Part shown: piece by piece, positions 29,669 to 40,293 of the stretch | Layout of the letters: each line of letters starts with the position of its first letter | Numbering within the stretch: position 1 is the stretch's first letter | NCBI GenBank assembly: GCA_022496185.1 | Contig: WTXG01000006.1 | Location: 248,001 to 312,000 of the forward strand | Reading direction: 5' to 3' | From: Multifurca ochricompacta | Lineage: Eukaryota > Basidiomycota > Agaricomycetes > Russulales > Russulaceae | Length of the DNA stretch: 64,000 nt | Position numbers and translations under genes: made by a program | Notes under the pieces: model-generated | Seen by the model: the letters and a program-made list of their open reading frames with translations, nothing else | Told to the model about the DNA's origin: nothing | Database searches by the model: none

Positions 29669-30240
29669 TGTTACGTCCGGTGCGGGACATTCCACACGAC
29701 TTGTGTGACAGCGTGATACAGAGGTTCGGATAAGAGACCAATAAGATCCCTTGGAGTGAAGTGTGACGAGTCAAAGTCAAAGAGGCTGTACTCTAAGACG
29801 ATGGTGAGCGGAAAGTGCCAAAAGCACTGAGACAAGCAGACATTCAAGAGACAAGGGAGAGTCCAGAAGACTAGCACCGATGTATTCAATAAGTCGAGTC
29901 TGAGTCTACAGTGTAAACTATAGTCGACTTATATACGTAAGAGATGGGCGTCTACTGATAAGGATCATGGAGTCAAGTGGGCCCAAATATACGGAAGCGG
30001 AGGGCGTAAAGCCTAGCTTCTACTGATAGGGAATTAAGTAAATGTCCGGTCATACGATAAGGAGATAAGTGATAAGAGAAAATGTCAAAGGTAAACATAA
30101 GCAAACAAGAGGGTCACGGGATGGACGGAGAGCACGTGACGGATCCCACGATGGAGACGTGATCTGGTAATGAAGTGTAGGCGGTAGCAAGGGGTCGTCA
30201 TTGGGCAGAAAAAGAAAATGGAAGAGACGGGTTCGTAACA
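29669..30240 (-). repeat. 5' LTR of Gy-1 (572 bp), with adjoining self-priming site 29656-29666
   Basis: Bounded by TGTTAC and GTAACA and followed by target duplication CCCAG (30241-30245). The 11-base priming site is complementary to 29891-29901 in this LTR. It is seven bases shorter than its partner, through scattered one-base losses mostly in short homopolymers. Confidence 0.93.
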
Positions 30241-30611
30241 CCCAGAGTATGTAAAGGATGCTCTTGCTTGGTGGTATGAGCATCGACTCATGTACCCACA
30301 GCTTTCTCGAATGGCAATGGATTATCTCACAATACCAGGTAAGTAATGAAATTGTTATAAGAGTTTTTGGGTCTACTAATACACATATTTCAGCAACATC
30401 TGTGAATGTCAAGCAGGTTTTCAGCACAGGCCACGTTCTTTTGTCACATCTCCACTCTCGCCTCTCAGTTCAGTCAACTCGAGCTTTGATGATGGTTGGG
30501 GAATGGAGCAAGCTGGGATATGTAAAGAATAGTGATGTGAAAGCCGCAACTATTCTCCCAGAGGTTGAGGGAGAGGAGGAGGAGCTTGAGGAAGATTGGG
30601 ATTTGATTTGA
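30241..30611 (+). pseudogene. hAT transposase, C-terminal dimerisation domain
   Basis: This continues the transposase interrupted at 4409. Exon 1 encodes DALAWWYEHR then LSRMAMDYLTIP. A 55-bp intron (30339-30393) follows, then exon 2 with ATSVNVKQVFSTG and LSVQSTRALM, the classic hAT C-terminal dimerisation motif, and an acidic tail ending at a TGA at 30609-30611. The 26-kb distance from its N-terminal part is entirely Gy-1 and its nested contents. This end has no in-frame stop, but the gene as a whole is dead. Confidence 0.9.
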
Positions 30612-32022
30612 CTGGCATTATTTACTAGTATAATCAGTAACTACTTATACTTATCATATGGAAAAAGTGGGTGAGAAGGTACTGGTGTTAGTCCAGTATA
30701 ATGTAGGCTGGATTTGCAGTTGGCAATAGCATGAAGATTGACTTGTAGAGCAGAGCGAGTGCGAATAAGAGTAAATTCAATTTGAGATCTGAGTCAATGC
30801 AGACAGTTGGATGGAAGGGAATCAAACTGGATAATTGATTCAAAGTTATGGTCATTGTACACTACAAGTCATTCAGAATGAAATGCAAGGCAAAGGGGCG
30901 CATGCGTGAAAGAAGTGGAACTGTATGCCGAAAATGCAGAACAGTCGTGCAATCTTATCTCCTCGGGTCTGGTCAGGCCAGTTATCCAAAATACGCAGAA
31001 ATGCACAGAACAGTCACACTTGTATGAAATGTGTTAAACCAAGATACCGGTACAGAGGTTCCGAGATAGCGGTCCGACATGATTGTGATCATGTGTAGAT
31101 AACACAAGTAATGAGATCAAAAACACGTTCACAAATTAATTAGATACTTAGGATATACATCTAAGATCTGACATATGATCAAATCACATCATTAAATGAG
31201 ATAACGAGATAATGCATTCGTTTAATCTAGTAGCTGATATAGTACATAGAATGTATATAAACACTGTATAACTACTGTAATAAAGTAGTTGCTATCGCTC
31301 TATTGAAAGCATCTAAGCCTCACAGCTAACAAGGTGAGATAAGATAGTAGTAAAGTAGTATCTAAAGTACAAGCCTGTGCCATGCCTGTTCCACAAAATG
31401 AAATAAAATAAGAATGTAAATAAAGAATCAAATTAATCTTCTGAACATAAATCAGCAATTATTGAGGGATCCTGAGTAGCCACAAATGAACGCATTGTAT
31501 CCAAGTGCATATCTCCCAGACCGGGATGGTCCAGGCCAATTGTCCGAAATGTGTGATGCAACCAAAGAACTTGCACGCATTTCATTTTATGGGTAACCTG
31601 GGTATCAAAACAAATATCCAGGGGTTACCCCTGCAAATCACTATGCATTTGTCAATTATTTTTGCATTCTGTGTGGTTATCTGACAGGCTTTTCATTCAA
31701 TGTTCTATTACATCCTATCTAATCATCTCTGTATATTGGGGTGGATTTTAGTTGTGCTTGTATAAAATTGAGACCAGAATAATAAAATAAAAATGGAATA
31801 ATGAATTATCTTAATCTTCTGAGCATAAAACAAGAGTCATTGAGGGATCTTAAGCAGCCATAAATGAACGCATTGTGTATCTCCTTGGTCTGGGATGGCC
31901 TGGGCTGGATATCCAAAATGTGCAATGCAAGTAAAAAACTTGCACATGTTTAACACACGCAACCCACAGGTGACCCACAGGTAACCTGTGGGTTACCTGT
32001 ACCCATAGCGACGGGTATGGGT
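30612..32022. other. Gene-free, AT-rich repeat-derived stretch
   Basis: No coding region is visible. The motif ATCTCC..GGTCTGG..GGCC..TATCC..AAAT occurs three times (about 30958, 31508 and 31885). A segment around 31030-31395 with a TATATAA box near 31254 looks like a degraded solo LTR, but its ends and target duplication could not be fixed. The right hAT terminus should lie here and was not recognised. Confidence 0.5.
31402..31965. repeat. Diverged direct repeat, two units of about 190 bp
   Basis: Unit 1 (about 31402-31600) and unit 2 (about 31779-31965) share an ordered set of blocks: AATAAAATAA, TTAATCTTCTGA.CATAAA, ATTGAGGGATC, AGCC.. AAATGAACGCATTGT, then CTTGCAC. They look like two old copies of one non-autonomous element. 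Confidence 0.6.
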
Positions 32023-32027
32023 ACGGG

Positions 32028-32530
32028 TGTGAAACAGGCATGAGGCGCAGCATACTGACTGTAGAAAGTTAGCAGGTAAAGCTAGACAAAGAAAGTTACT
32101 TCAGATGTTAGAAGAACTCTATTAACTATACTACTGACCTAGACAAAGAAAGTTCTATATAAAGAACGTCAGTCTAATAGTAAAGTAGATAGTATGAAAG
32201 CAACTTACACTTCAGATGTTAGAAGAACTCTGAAGTGTAGAAGACGAAACAGACACCCTTATATACCCCAAGGGATAGTCTGTGCGCACTGGGAATAAGT
32301 CCACAAGTGCCGGACAAAGTCCAAACAATAAACATGAGGGAGAAAGGCCATTGGCCAATACAGAAATCACATGTTACATGGTGCATCAGTCAGCTACTGC
32401 GGAATGTGAGAATAAAGGTAATAATGATAACGTGAATAGTCCGAAACTCCGGTATCTAATCTAATCTACAAAGTAGCTAATCTAATCACCTGATGCCTGA
32501 AGCATCACCGAACATCTTCTGTGTTCAACA
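32028..32530 (-). repeat. 3' LTR of Cop-1 (503 bp)
   Basis: Starts TGTGAAACAG and ends TTCAACA in plus-strand reading. Identical by eye to 38113-38615. The internal repeat TTACTTCAGATGTTAGAAG and its near-copy occur within it. Confidence 0.96.
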
Positions 32531-32819
32531 TCCCTCCATGCTGAAGGCATCTGGTCATGGATGGGAAATGAATTGGATGAGCACACTGCCATCACCACAA
32601 TTGAATGAGCATATTGCCAGCCAGAGATCCAACTTCTCTAACTCTCGAGTGCGGGTTGTAAGCTTTGCATACGAGTTGTAGATTCGCTTATGCAAGCTGA
32701 ACACTTGACATATCTACTTTGTACACACCACTTGCGTCACTCTCGAGGTCGAGAACGTGCTCATATGGCATGGTGGGAAAGTGAAACTGGTATTCAAAGT
32801 TTCCAAATTCCAGCTTTTC

Positions 32820-35800
32820 TCATTCCAGCATAAGTCCAAGTCCATTTACCATGATTTCAAATGATGCTCTTGGTAGAGACTTTGTGAAGCCATCTGCCAG
32901 CATCTCACCTGTAGGGGTACGCACTAACTCAATTATGTGCATTTCAATGTATCCCCTAATGGCATGGTACTTGATCGGAATATGCTTTGACCGCCTTCCT
33001 GTGACTGGGTTTAATGCCAAATCCACGGCACCCTTATTATCACAGTGGAGTAGTATAGGGGAGGATACCTCATACCCTAATTCCTCCATAAAAGTCCTAT
33101 ACCACGCTGCTTGATTTGCAGCCTCAGAGAGGCTCATATATTCAGCTTCAGTGGTGGACTGTGCTACTGTTTTCTGTTTTCTGGAACACCATGAAATGGC
33201 ACCATTTGCCAAGAAAAACACGTAGCCTGAGGTAGAGCGGCAGTCCTCTTGATCTCCCCATGAGGAATCTGCAAAGCCATGAAGGCCACTCTCCCTATTC
33301 CCTCCAGAATATCACAATTTGCAGTCTTTTGTACTGTTAAGATATTTCAAGACATATTTTGCAAGTCGCATGTGATCTTGAGAGGGGTTGGAAGCATACT
33401 GACTAAGGCGCGCCACAGCAAAACTGATATCGGGTCTGCTTCCAATCTGCACCCATAGCAGTGACCCCATCAGCTGTTGGTACTTCTTTATTTCAGAAGC
33501 AGATGCCTGGCCTTCAAACTTGACCAGATGCGCATCAGCGCCAGAGGGAAGAGGAGTATATACTCGGTTGGAATCCCTCATCCCAAACTTCTCAATAATA
33601 GATAAAACATAGGCTGCTTGATCAATTTCCAGCGTCTTGTTAGGACGATCCCTGGTGATGTTAACTCCAAGGTATGACTGGATTTCTCCCAAGTCAGTCA
33701 TCTCATATCGACTAGATAGAGACGACTTCAGCCATGTTATTCTATTATTTGAAGATCCAAGTATAGTGATGTCATCTACATAGAGAATGACATACAGTGA
33801 ATCACCCTCCTCCTTTTGATGAAACACATATACTCCTGCATCAGAGTACATCCGAGTAAAGCCCAGTTCATTAAGAACTGCATGGAATTGTAGATTCCAT
33901 GCTCGGGAGGCTTGTTTGAGGCCATATAATGCTTTTTGTAACCTACAAACTTTGGACTCTTGACCAGCAACGACGAAACCAACTGGTTGCTCCATATATA
34001 TTTCTTCATCCAGATCGCCATGTAGGAATGCCGATTTGACATCCATCTGGTGGATTTCCCAATCCTCTAGCGTAGCTAATGCTAGTAGTAGTCTTAATGA
34101 CTCAAATCTGGCGACCGGAGAGAATGTTTCGTCGAAGTCCACTCCTTCTATTTGAGTGAATCCTTTTGCCACAAGCCTAGCACGAAACCGTCCATCTGGT
34201 TTCAGCTTAAAAACCCATTTAGATTTGACAGCCTTTCTTCCTTTTGGAAGATCCTCAAGGCGCCACACATTAAGTTTATCTAAGGCATCAATTTCATATT
34301 TACATGCCTCAAGCCATTCACTGGCATTGTCAGACTGCATTGCCTCCTGAAAAGTCAGGGGGTCTCTATAAGAGACACCTGCGGCATATAGCAACTCCAT
34401 GTGCCCAAGTCTGGAAGAACCTTGCACAAACTCTGCATTATCCTCATTATAAAATCGAGGATTCATGCGACGTGAACGTTTAGGATGGGCAGTATCAAGA
34501 TCTAAATCTTCCTGCACAGCCTGGTCACGTTGCTGAGATCGTGGACTTTCCCTAGTAAATACTGGTTGGGGAAGTCTGCCAACTTTCTTTTTAGATTGTC
34601 TTTTGGCACGAGTTCTTTCGGGGAGTGCTGATGGTTCCATTATTTGGGATGGGGGCGTCTGATAGATAGTTTGATCGTGTGTGTCAAGCTCATTATCGGG
34701 TGTGGTAGGCTCTGGATTTACTTGAGGAGGTTCCACTTCCTCCTGTTCCTCAACCATGGCTTCCTTGTCTTCAGGAGCCTGAGGAACTGTGGCTATTGCT
34801 GGTTGAGGCTGGACTGGCCTCTCAACTTCTAGGACAAAAGGCGTAACTTTTTCCTTTTGTTTTCCCTTGCTGTCCTTGGCAAGGTTGGATGGGAAGGATC
34901 CTTCATCAAATGTCACATCTCTTGACAATACGAAGGATCGAGTGTGCATGTCCCAAAGGAGATATCCTTTTGAGTGGGGTGCATACCCGACAAAGACTGT
35001 TTCCCTGGCTTTATGGTCCAGTTTACGTCTTTTATCCTCTGGGACAGTATAGTAGGCTAAGCAGCCAAAGATTTTGAAGTATGAGACATCTGGAATGTCC
35101 CCATCCAGAAGTTCAAGCGGTGTCCTCCACTTATTAGAGCGGATAGGCGTTCTATTGTATATGTGACAGGCTGTTCGCACTGCACATTCCCAGAAACCAA
35201 GGGAAAGACCAGCATGATGCAGCATACTGGTGGCCTTTTCCATGATGGTTCTGTTGAACCTTTCAGCCCTTCCGTTCTGTTGTGGGGAATATGGCATTGT
35301 CAATTTATGCTCTATGCCAGCCTTCTCAAGTATTGACTTCAGCTCCCTATTGACATATTCGCCACCTCGGTCTGTGTGTAAGGTCTTTATTTTCTTGTCT
35401 GTTTTATTTTCCAAGAATGCCTTGATATTACTGAAGACCGATGTAAATTCACTTTTAGCTTTCATAGCAACAACTAGAGCTGTTCTGCTAAAGTCATCTA
35501 TGAAGGTGGCGAAGTATAGGTTCCCTTGAATTGAAGTACATTGCAGAGGACCAACTAGGTCACTATGAATGACTTCCAAGGGTGCTGAAGCTCTCTTTTG
35601 AGAGGGAGGGAATGGAAGACGGTGTGATTTTCCCATTTCACAGCCATAACATGGCTTGTCTTCCACCTGGCTATTATCTATGCTAAGGCCTTTCACAGCC
35701 TTAGGAGCATGTCTTTTGAGGGCCTCTTTTGACATATGACCCATTCTTAAATGCCAGGTGTCAAGGCTACTTGATGCAGATTTGTGGGAAGCAGTATTTA

Positions 35801-37181
35801 GATTCTGCATAGTTTTCCCAAAGACCCAATAGAGTCCCATAGCTTTGACACCTTCCGCTATAATTGCATTATTGTACTTTATTTTGACCTCAGATGGAGA
35901 GAACTCCACTGAACCACCTTTGTCTGTGATGCAGCTTGTTGACAGTATTCTTTCACTGCCAGGCATGTAGAAGACATTGTTTAACTCTAACTCATAATTA
36001 TTTCGAGTTTTGAGTATGACTTTGCCTGTTCCTTCGACTTGGACTATGGATCCATCACCTATTGTCACCGAGTGCCCCTTGTGAGGGTAATACTCAGAGA
36101 AGTCATCTAAGTATGGTGTGAAATGAGTGGTGGCTCCGCTGTCCATCATCCAAGGGTTGCTGCCATCATCAACTTCTTGTGTATGTTCGGTCATCATATA
36201 AAGTGAAATGCGAGGTGTCTCATGCACCTCCTGTATTCTGCCACTACCATTAACTACGGTAGCTACTTGTGTGGAGTTTGTTTGTACACTGGGGCCTTGC
36301 CCCTTCCTCTTGTTGCCCTTTTTGCCTGCATCAGCATTGGCTCTGTCCTGTTTCCTCTGCCGACATTCATTAGCCTTGTGGCCCGGCTTCTGACAGTAGA
36401 AGCAGGTGACATCATTGAACGATGATGCACCTGCAGGTTGTGGCGTGAATGTTACTTGTTTTTTATTTTTATTTTTGTTGACATGGGCTGCCTTGTTAAG
36501 GGCAGCCCCAACACCACTTCCTGCGGGGCCGGCTAGTCGGCTTTCCTCATTTAGGAACCTTTGTACAAGGTCCTGAGGGGAAAGGCGGTCAGGAGGTCCT
36601 GACGCCAGGATTGAGCCAGCAATGGCTGAGTAGGATGGAGGTAGGGATTGGAGCAATATAAAGCTCATCTGGAGATCAGAGATCTCCATCCCATTTTCCT
36701 TGAGGGTACTCCTCACATCCAACACACGCTGCAACTGGGGTCTGAATTGTTTGCCCTCCTCCAAGCGGAAGGAGGACACAGAACACCACAAGTTGTAGGT
36801 GGCCATGCTACCTACTGAGCCATAGAGTGATTCCAAACGCTCATACTTGGCATTGACAGAAGGATAAGTTCTGTCTGAGGCAATTTGGGAGTATGTTTCT
36901 GGCGATGTGACCATCACCAGAACTCCCATGAGGACTTCCTCCACCCTGTTCCACTCTAGGTACATGGGCTCCGACCATTGTGCGAAGCGCTTGGCATACT
37001 CGTCATCCTTTTCTCCATCCTCTGGCTTAGGAGGATTAAGGAATTCAGGGGCATCATCCGTGATGTGCCTCTTCATCCCATTGATCCTCAGCAGGGCTGT
37101 GAAGGACACAGACCACTGCTGCCAGTTGGAGCCATCAAGTTTGTCGAACTTGAAAGTGGGGGGGAAGACGATGGAAGACAT
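32820..37181 (-). pseudogene. Cop-1 gag-pol polyprotein with a single TGA
   Basis: This is a one-ORF copia polyprotein with ATG at 37179-37181. Residues 1-230 are the gag (UBN2-like) domain. A CCHC knuckle (CFYCQKPGHKANEC) lies near residue 259. The aspartic protease DSGATTHF is near 346, followed by the gag-pre-integrase finger. The integrase core lies at about 535-720 (HSDLVGPL, DDFSR, DRGGEY, PQQNGRAERFN). RT lies at about 970-1200, with DVKSAFLHGDL and LYVDDITIL (YVDD near 1134). RNase H follows and carries TEAEYMSLSEA and HCDNKGAVDL. The frame is unbroken except for TGA at 33312-33314, inside RNase H, after which it continues in the same frame to 32820. The stop fits a CGA-to-TGA change. 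With identical LTRs, it must be very recent or an assembly error. Confidence 0.93.
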
Positions 37182-38100
37182 TTGAGATGATTTTTAAAAA
37201 GGTTGATCCTGGTTCCAAGGAGCAATTAGAACCAGTTGTCCAGGTCTCATTGAAGAGGGCCCGTCCATTCTGTGGCGCTATGCTTCAGAACTTAAAAAAG
37301 TCCTGCCTCTGATGTGCGACTTCTAAGTAGTATAGTAAGCTGTCTAGCGCCATCTACAACAGGTCCTAAGCCCACATCAGGGGGACGTTGTGTAAATAGA
37401 TGGGGAGTCATGTCATGGAGGAGCCAACCGCAAGTTCCACTAGAGACAAAGGGTATAGAGCCCTTCCTCTAGTGCTGGTGGTGGAGTCCATGATTAAGCC
37501 CTAGATGATTGGGGCCATGACTATAGTAGACTATTAGGTTTCCTCTGGTTGGGGCGTACCCCCAATAAAAGCAGCGGGTACTTCTGCCCAGAGACAAAAC
37601 CCTCTAGCTACTGTGTAAATACTATAGTAGTTCAAGCCTACTTGTATCGAGCCCAAGTGTCATGGGAGTGACTACCCATGCCTTGTTCTAGACCCTAAAC
37701 TCTACCAGCAGGTCGCTAAACCTGGCTTACGGATCGAGCCAAGCATTGACTGAACCTATAGCCCCAAGCCTTCTGGGCAAGTGGCCTACTAAGACTATGG
37801 ATGGGACGAAAACCCAGCTACAACTAAGAATACTATTTACTTAGAGCGCACATGAGGAACTCAAGGTGTTTCACCCGCTTAGGGTCCCTCATCACCTCTT
37901 GCAAGAATCCCCTGAGGGACTAGCCAGACAGATCAAGGTGGGCACATAAAGCGCACCACCTTGTGGACAGTTAAGGGCAAGGGAAATGAAGTCAAAGCTC
38001 ACTGTTAGACTGATTGGGAAAGACGAAGTCTTGAAGCTGGTGAGCTTGAAGGAAGTGTTGGACTGATCAAAAGAAGTGACAGATCAGTAAAGCGTGCCCA

Positions 38101-38112
38101 GGGCCCATAACC
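38101..38112 (-). other. Cop-1 primer-binding site (half initiator-Met tRNA type)
   Basis: Directly after the 5' LTR the minus strand reads GGTTATGGGCCC. Copia elements that prime from the anticodon stem-loop of initiator tRNA-Met use GGTTATGAGCCC, so this differs at one position that can still form a G-U pair. Confidence 0.7.
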
Positions 38113-38615
38113 TGTGAAACAGGCATGAGGCGCAGCATACTGACTGTAGAAAGTTAGCAGGTAAAGCTAGACAAAGAAAGTTACTTCAGATGTTAGAAGA
38201 ACTCTATTAACTATACTACTGACCTAGACAAAGAAAGTTCTATATAAAGAACGTCAGTCTAATAGTAAAGTAGATAGTATGAAAGCAACTTACACTTCAG
38301 ATGTTAGAAGAACTCTGAAGTGTAGAAGACGAAACAGACACCCTTATATACCCCAAGGGATAGTCTGTGCGCACTGGGAATAAGTCCACAAGTGCCGGAC
38401 AAAGTCCAAACAATAAACATGAGGGAGAAAGGCCATTGGCCAATACAGAAATCACATGTTACATGGTGCATCAGTCAGCTACTGCGGAATGTGAGAATAA
38501 AGGTAATAATGATAACGTGAATAGTCCGAAACTCCGGTATCTAATCTAATCTACAAAGTAGCTAATCTAATCACCTGATGCCTGAAGCATCACCGAACAT
38601 CTTCTGTGTTCAACA
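38113..38615 (-). repeat. 5' LTR of Cop-1 (503 bp)
   Basis: Starts TGTGAAACAG and ends TTCAACA in plus-strand reading. Followed by target duplication ACGGG. Identical by eye to 32028-32530. Confidence 0.96.
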
Positions 38616-40293
38616 ACGGGTACGGGTACGGGTATGGGTACCAATGAAGATACCCGGGGGTTACCCCTGCTATTCACTAGCCATGGCATTTGATTTTCTT
38701 AGTGTGCCAGGTATGTATCTTTGCTATTCTTTTTATTGTGATATATCAAGTAATTATGTTTATCAGCAACCTCCACTGCTGTTGAGCATCTGTTTTCACA
38801 AGGCCAACAGCTCCTCTATTTCACCCAGAATTCTCTGTCTCCATCCATGATCCATGCCCTCTTGTGCCTTGGTGACTGGGGAAGGAGAAATCTGATTGAC
38901 ATGCCAGAACTAGTAGAAGCTATCCATACATCAAGTCTTGGAAAGAAACACACTCATAGTAGTTCTCTTTCCTCAGGTACTGGTTCTGTAGTTTAGACAT
39001 GCAGTTTCTATCTGGCTGGTAGTGCTAGTGATGTTCCGGCCTGGCTTGGCCCAAGCCGTGGCTTTTGGCAGAGAAAATTTTATGACATATAACTAGTAGT
39101 TATAGTTCAGCTAATCCAAATCTGACTTGGTGTGTTATGTATTGCAAAGCTATATCAAAGAAAAAGTTTGAAATGCCACGATAAGCATGATCACGTGACC
39201 CAAATCAACCACTTTGTGATCAGATTTCTACTGATTTTGATGATTGCTATTGCACTTGTATGTGCTGTTGAAAGCCATGGCCTGAGCCAGCAGCTTTGGC
39301 TTTTAGTTTCTCTGAGCCAGGCCAAAGCCCTTGCTGGGCCGTCACAATGGCCTGGCTTGGCCCAGCCCAAACAGGCCCGGCTTGGCCCAGCTTCTGGCTT
39401 TGAGCTGGGCCAGGCACATCACTAGGTAGTGCCAACACATGATTTGTAAATAAAACCTCTGGGTTTTAACTGTACCCACAGGTATGGTGTGTTAACAGGT
39501 ACAGTGTGATGGGTTACAGGTATGGTGTGTGTAAAATTACCCACAGTGTGACCCATGTTATGCCTTAGGGATGTCAGTGTGGGGGAGAGTTATCTGATCT
39601 TATTCCAACTAATATTTCATTGATAACTTTCCTTTTCAAAATAAATATTCAATGATAACTTCCTTTTAAAATAAATATTATTACAAATCACAGTCGTGTG
39701 ACAAGATTACCACTTTAGGGATGTCAGCGGTGGGGAAGAGATGGGTGAGCTTGTCCTCCGGGTTCTTTCACGTTCATTTCTTGGCACGGCACGCTCCTGT
39801 GGATTGATTTAAGCCAACCTAGTGGTACCATGAACGGACCCATTAAGCTTGTTTATGGCAATATCCCCATGGACGTATTTCTCAATTTCAACAGGCAGCC
39901 GATAAAAAAAACTCGCATGTGCACATCCTACTTGCTTCCCTTTTGCGCAAAAGGAAATCGTCTCATGACCTGGCATTTATTGCCCTACGCCGCAGAAGGT
40001 AAGCACAGGTTCAACTGATTGCAAAGCTTCCTTTATCGAACCGCCAATCGTAAATACCGCGGGAATTACTGCATGGCAACTGCATTATTGCGTCCGTCCA
40101 CGGTCCGCTGGTAAACTTGAAATTTGGAAGTGGAAAATAAGATTGGCGACCTGGAATTCTACCGGGCCTACCAGGTTTAGAACCTGTTGCGCTACTACAT
40201 TTAGCACAAGGGCCAGGAGGCAATATAACCACGGTACTAGCAGCCTAACTTCATATTCAACCCACTCTCTGCCACTGGCACACAAATCGTAGC
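38616..40293. other. Repeat remnant, then P450 upstream region
   Basis: No gene is recognised. 38616-38660 is the continuation of the GGGTAC-type repeat split by Cop-1, ending in GGTACCAATG and a CCCGGGGGTTACCCC inverted motif. 39028-39420 is rich in GGCCTGGCTTGGCCCAG-type repeats. 39475-39560 has CCCACAGGTATGGTGTG repeats. Such GGGTAC and GGCCC subterminal arrays are common in hAT elements. From about 39740 the sequence becomes unique and is the likely promoter region of the P450 gene. Confidence 0.5.
39563..39740 (+). repeat. Direct repeat with TTAGGGATGTCAG core
   Basis: TTAGGGATGTCAG followed by a G-rich stretch (GTGGGGGAGAG or GGTGGGGAAGAG) occurs at about 39564 and again at about 39713, roughly 150 bp apart in the same orientation. 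TAGGG-starting ends are typical of some hAT termini. Between them is AT-rich sequence with a repeated TGATAACTTTCCTTTT.AAATAAATATT block. Confidence 0.5.

Larger units (their letters stand above)
4410..30240 (-). mobile_element. Gy-1: Tf1/sushi-type chromovirus, oldest of the nest
   Basis: This is an LTR retrotransposon inserted into the hAT transposase. Target duplications CCCAG lie at 4405-4409 and 30241-30245. The net length after removing S2 with its contents (7700-16975 plus 5 bp) and Gy-3 (17338-26441 plus 5 bp) is 7441 bp, close to Gy-2 and Gy-3. Order on the minus strand is 5' LTR, priming site, gag, pol, 3' ORF, 3' LTR. Gag and pol are broken by several indels and stops; only the 3' ORF is intact. 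The two LTRs differ by about 17 substitutions, nearly all CpG transitions, and about seven single-base indels. This makes it the oldest of the three, as the nesting requires. Confidence 0.95.
32028..38615 (-). mobile_element. Cop-1: Ty1/copia retrotransposon
   Basis: This is a complete element with target duplications ACGGG at 32023-32027 and 38616-38620, inside a (GGGTAC)-like repeat. The two 503-bp LTRs look identical by eye, so the insertion is recent. Order on the minus strand is 5' LTR, half-tRNA priming site, a leader of about 920 bp with no recognised ORF (37182-38100), a single gag-pol ORF, a purine tract (GGAGGGA, about 32531-32537) and the 3' LTR. Confidence 0.96.

Noticed and set aside
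31030..31395. Second copia-like solo LTR
   Set aside because: It has a TATA box and AT-rich composition, but no matching 5-bp duplication or convincing TG..CA ends could be fixed.
32282..32464. 60-codon frame present in both Cop-1 LTRs
   Set aside because: It is identical because the LTRs are identical. It lies on the strand opposite the element and is not conserved coding.
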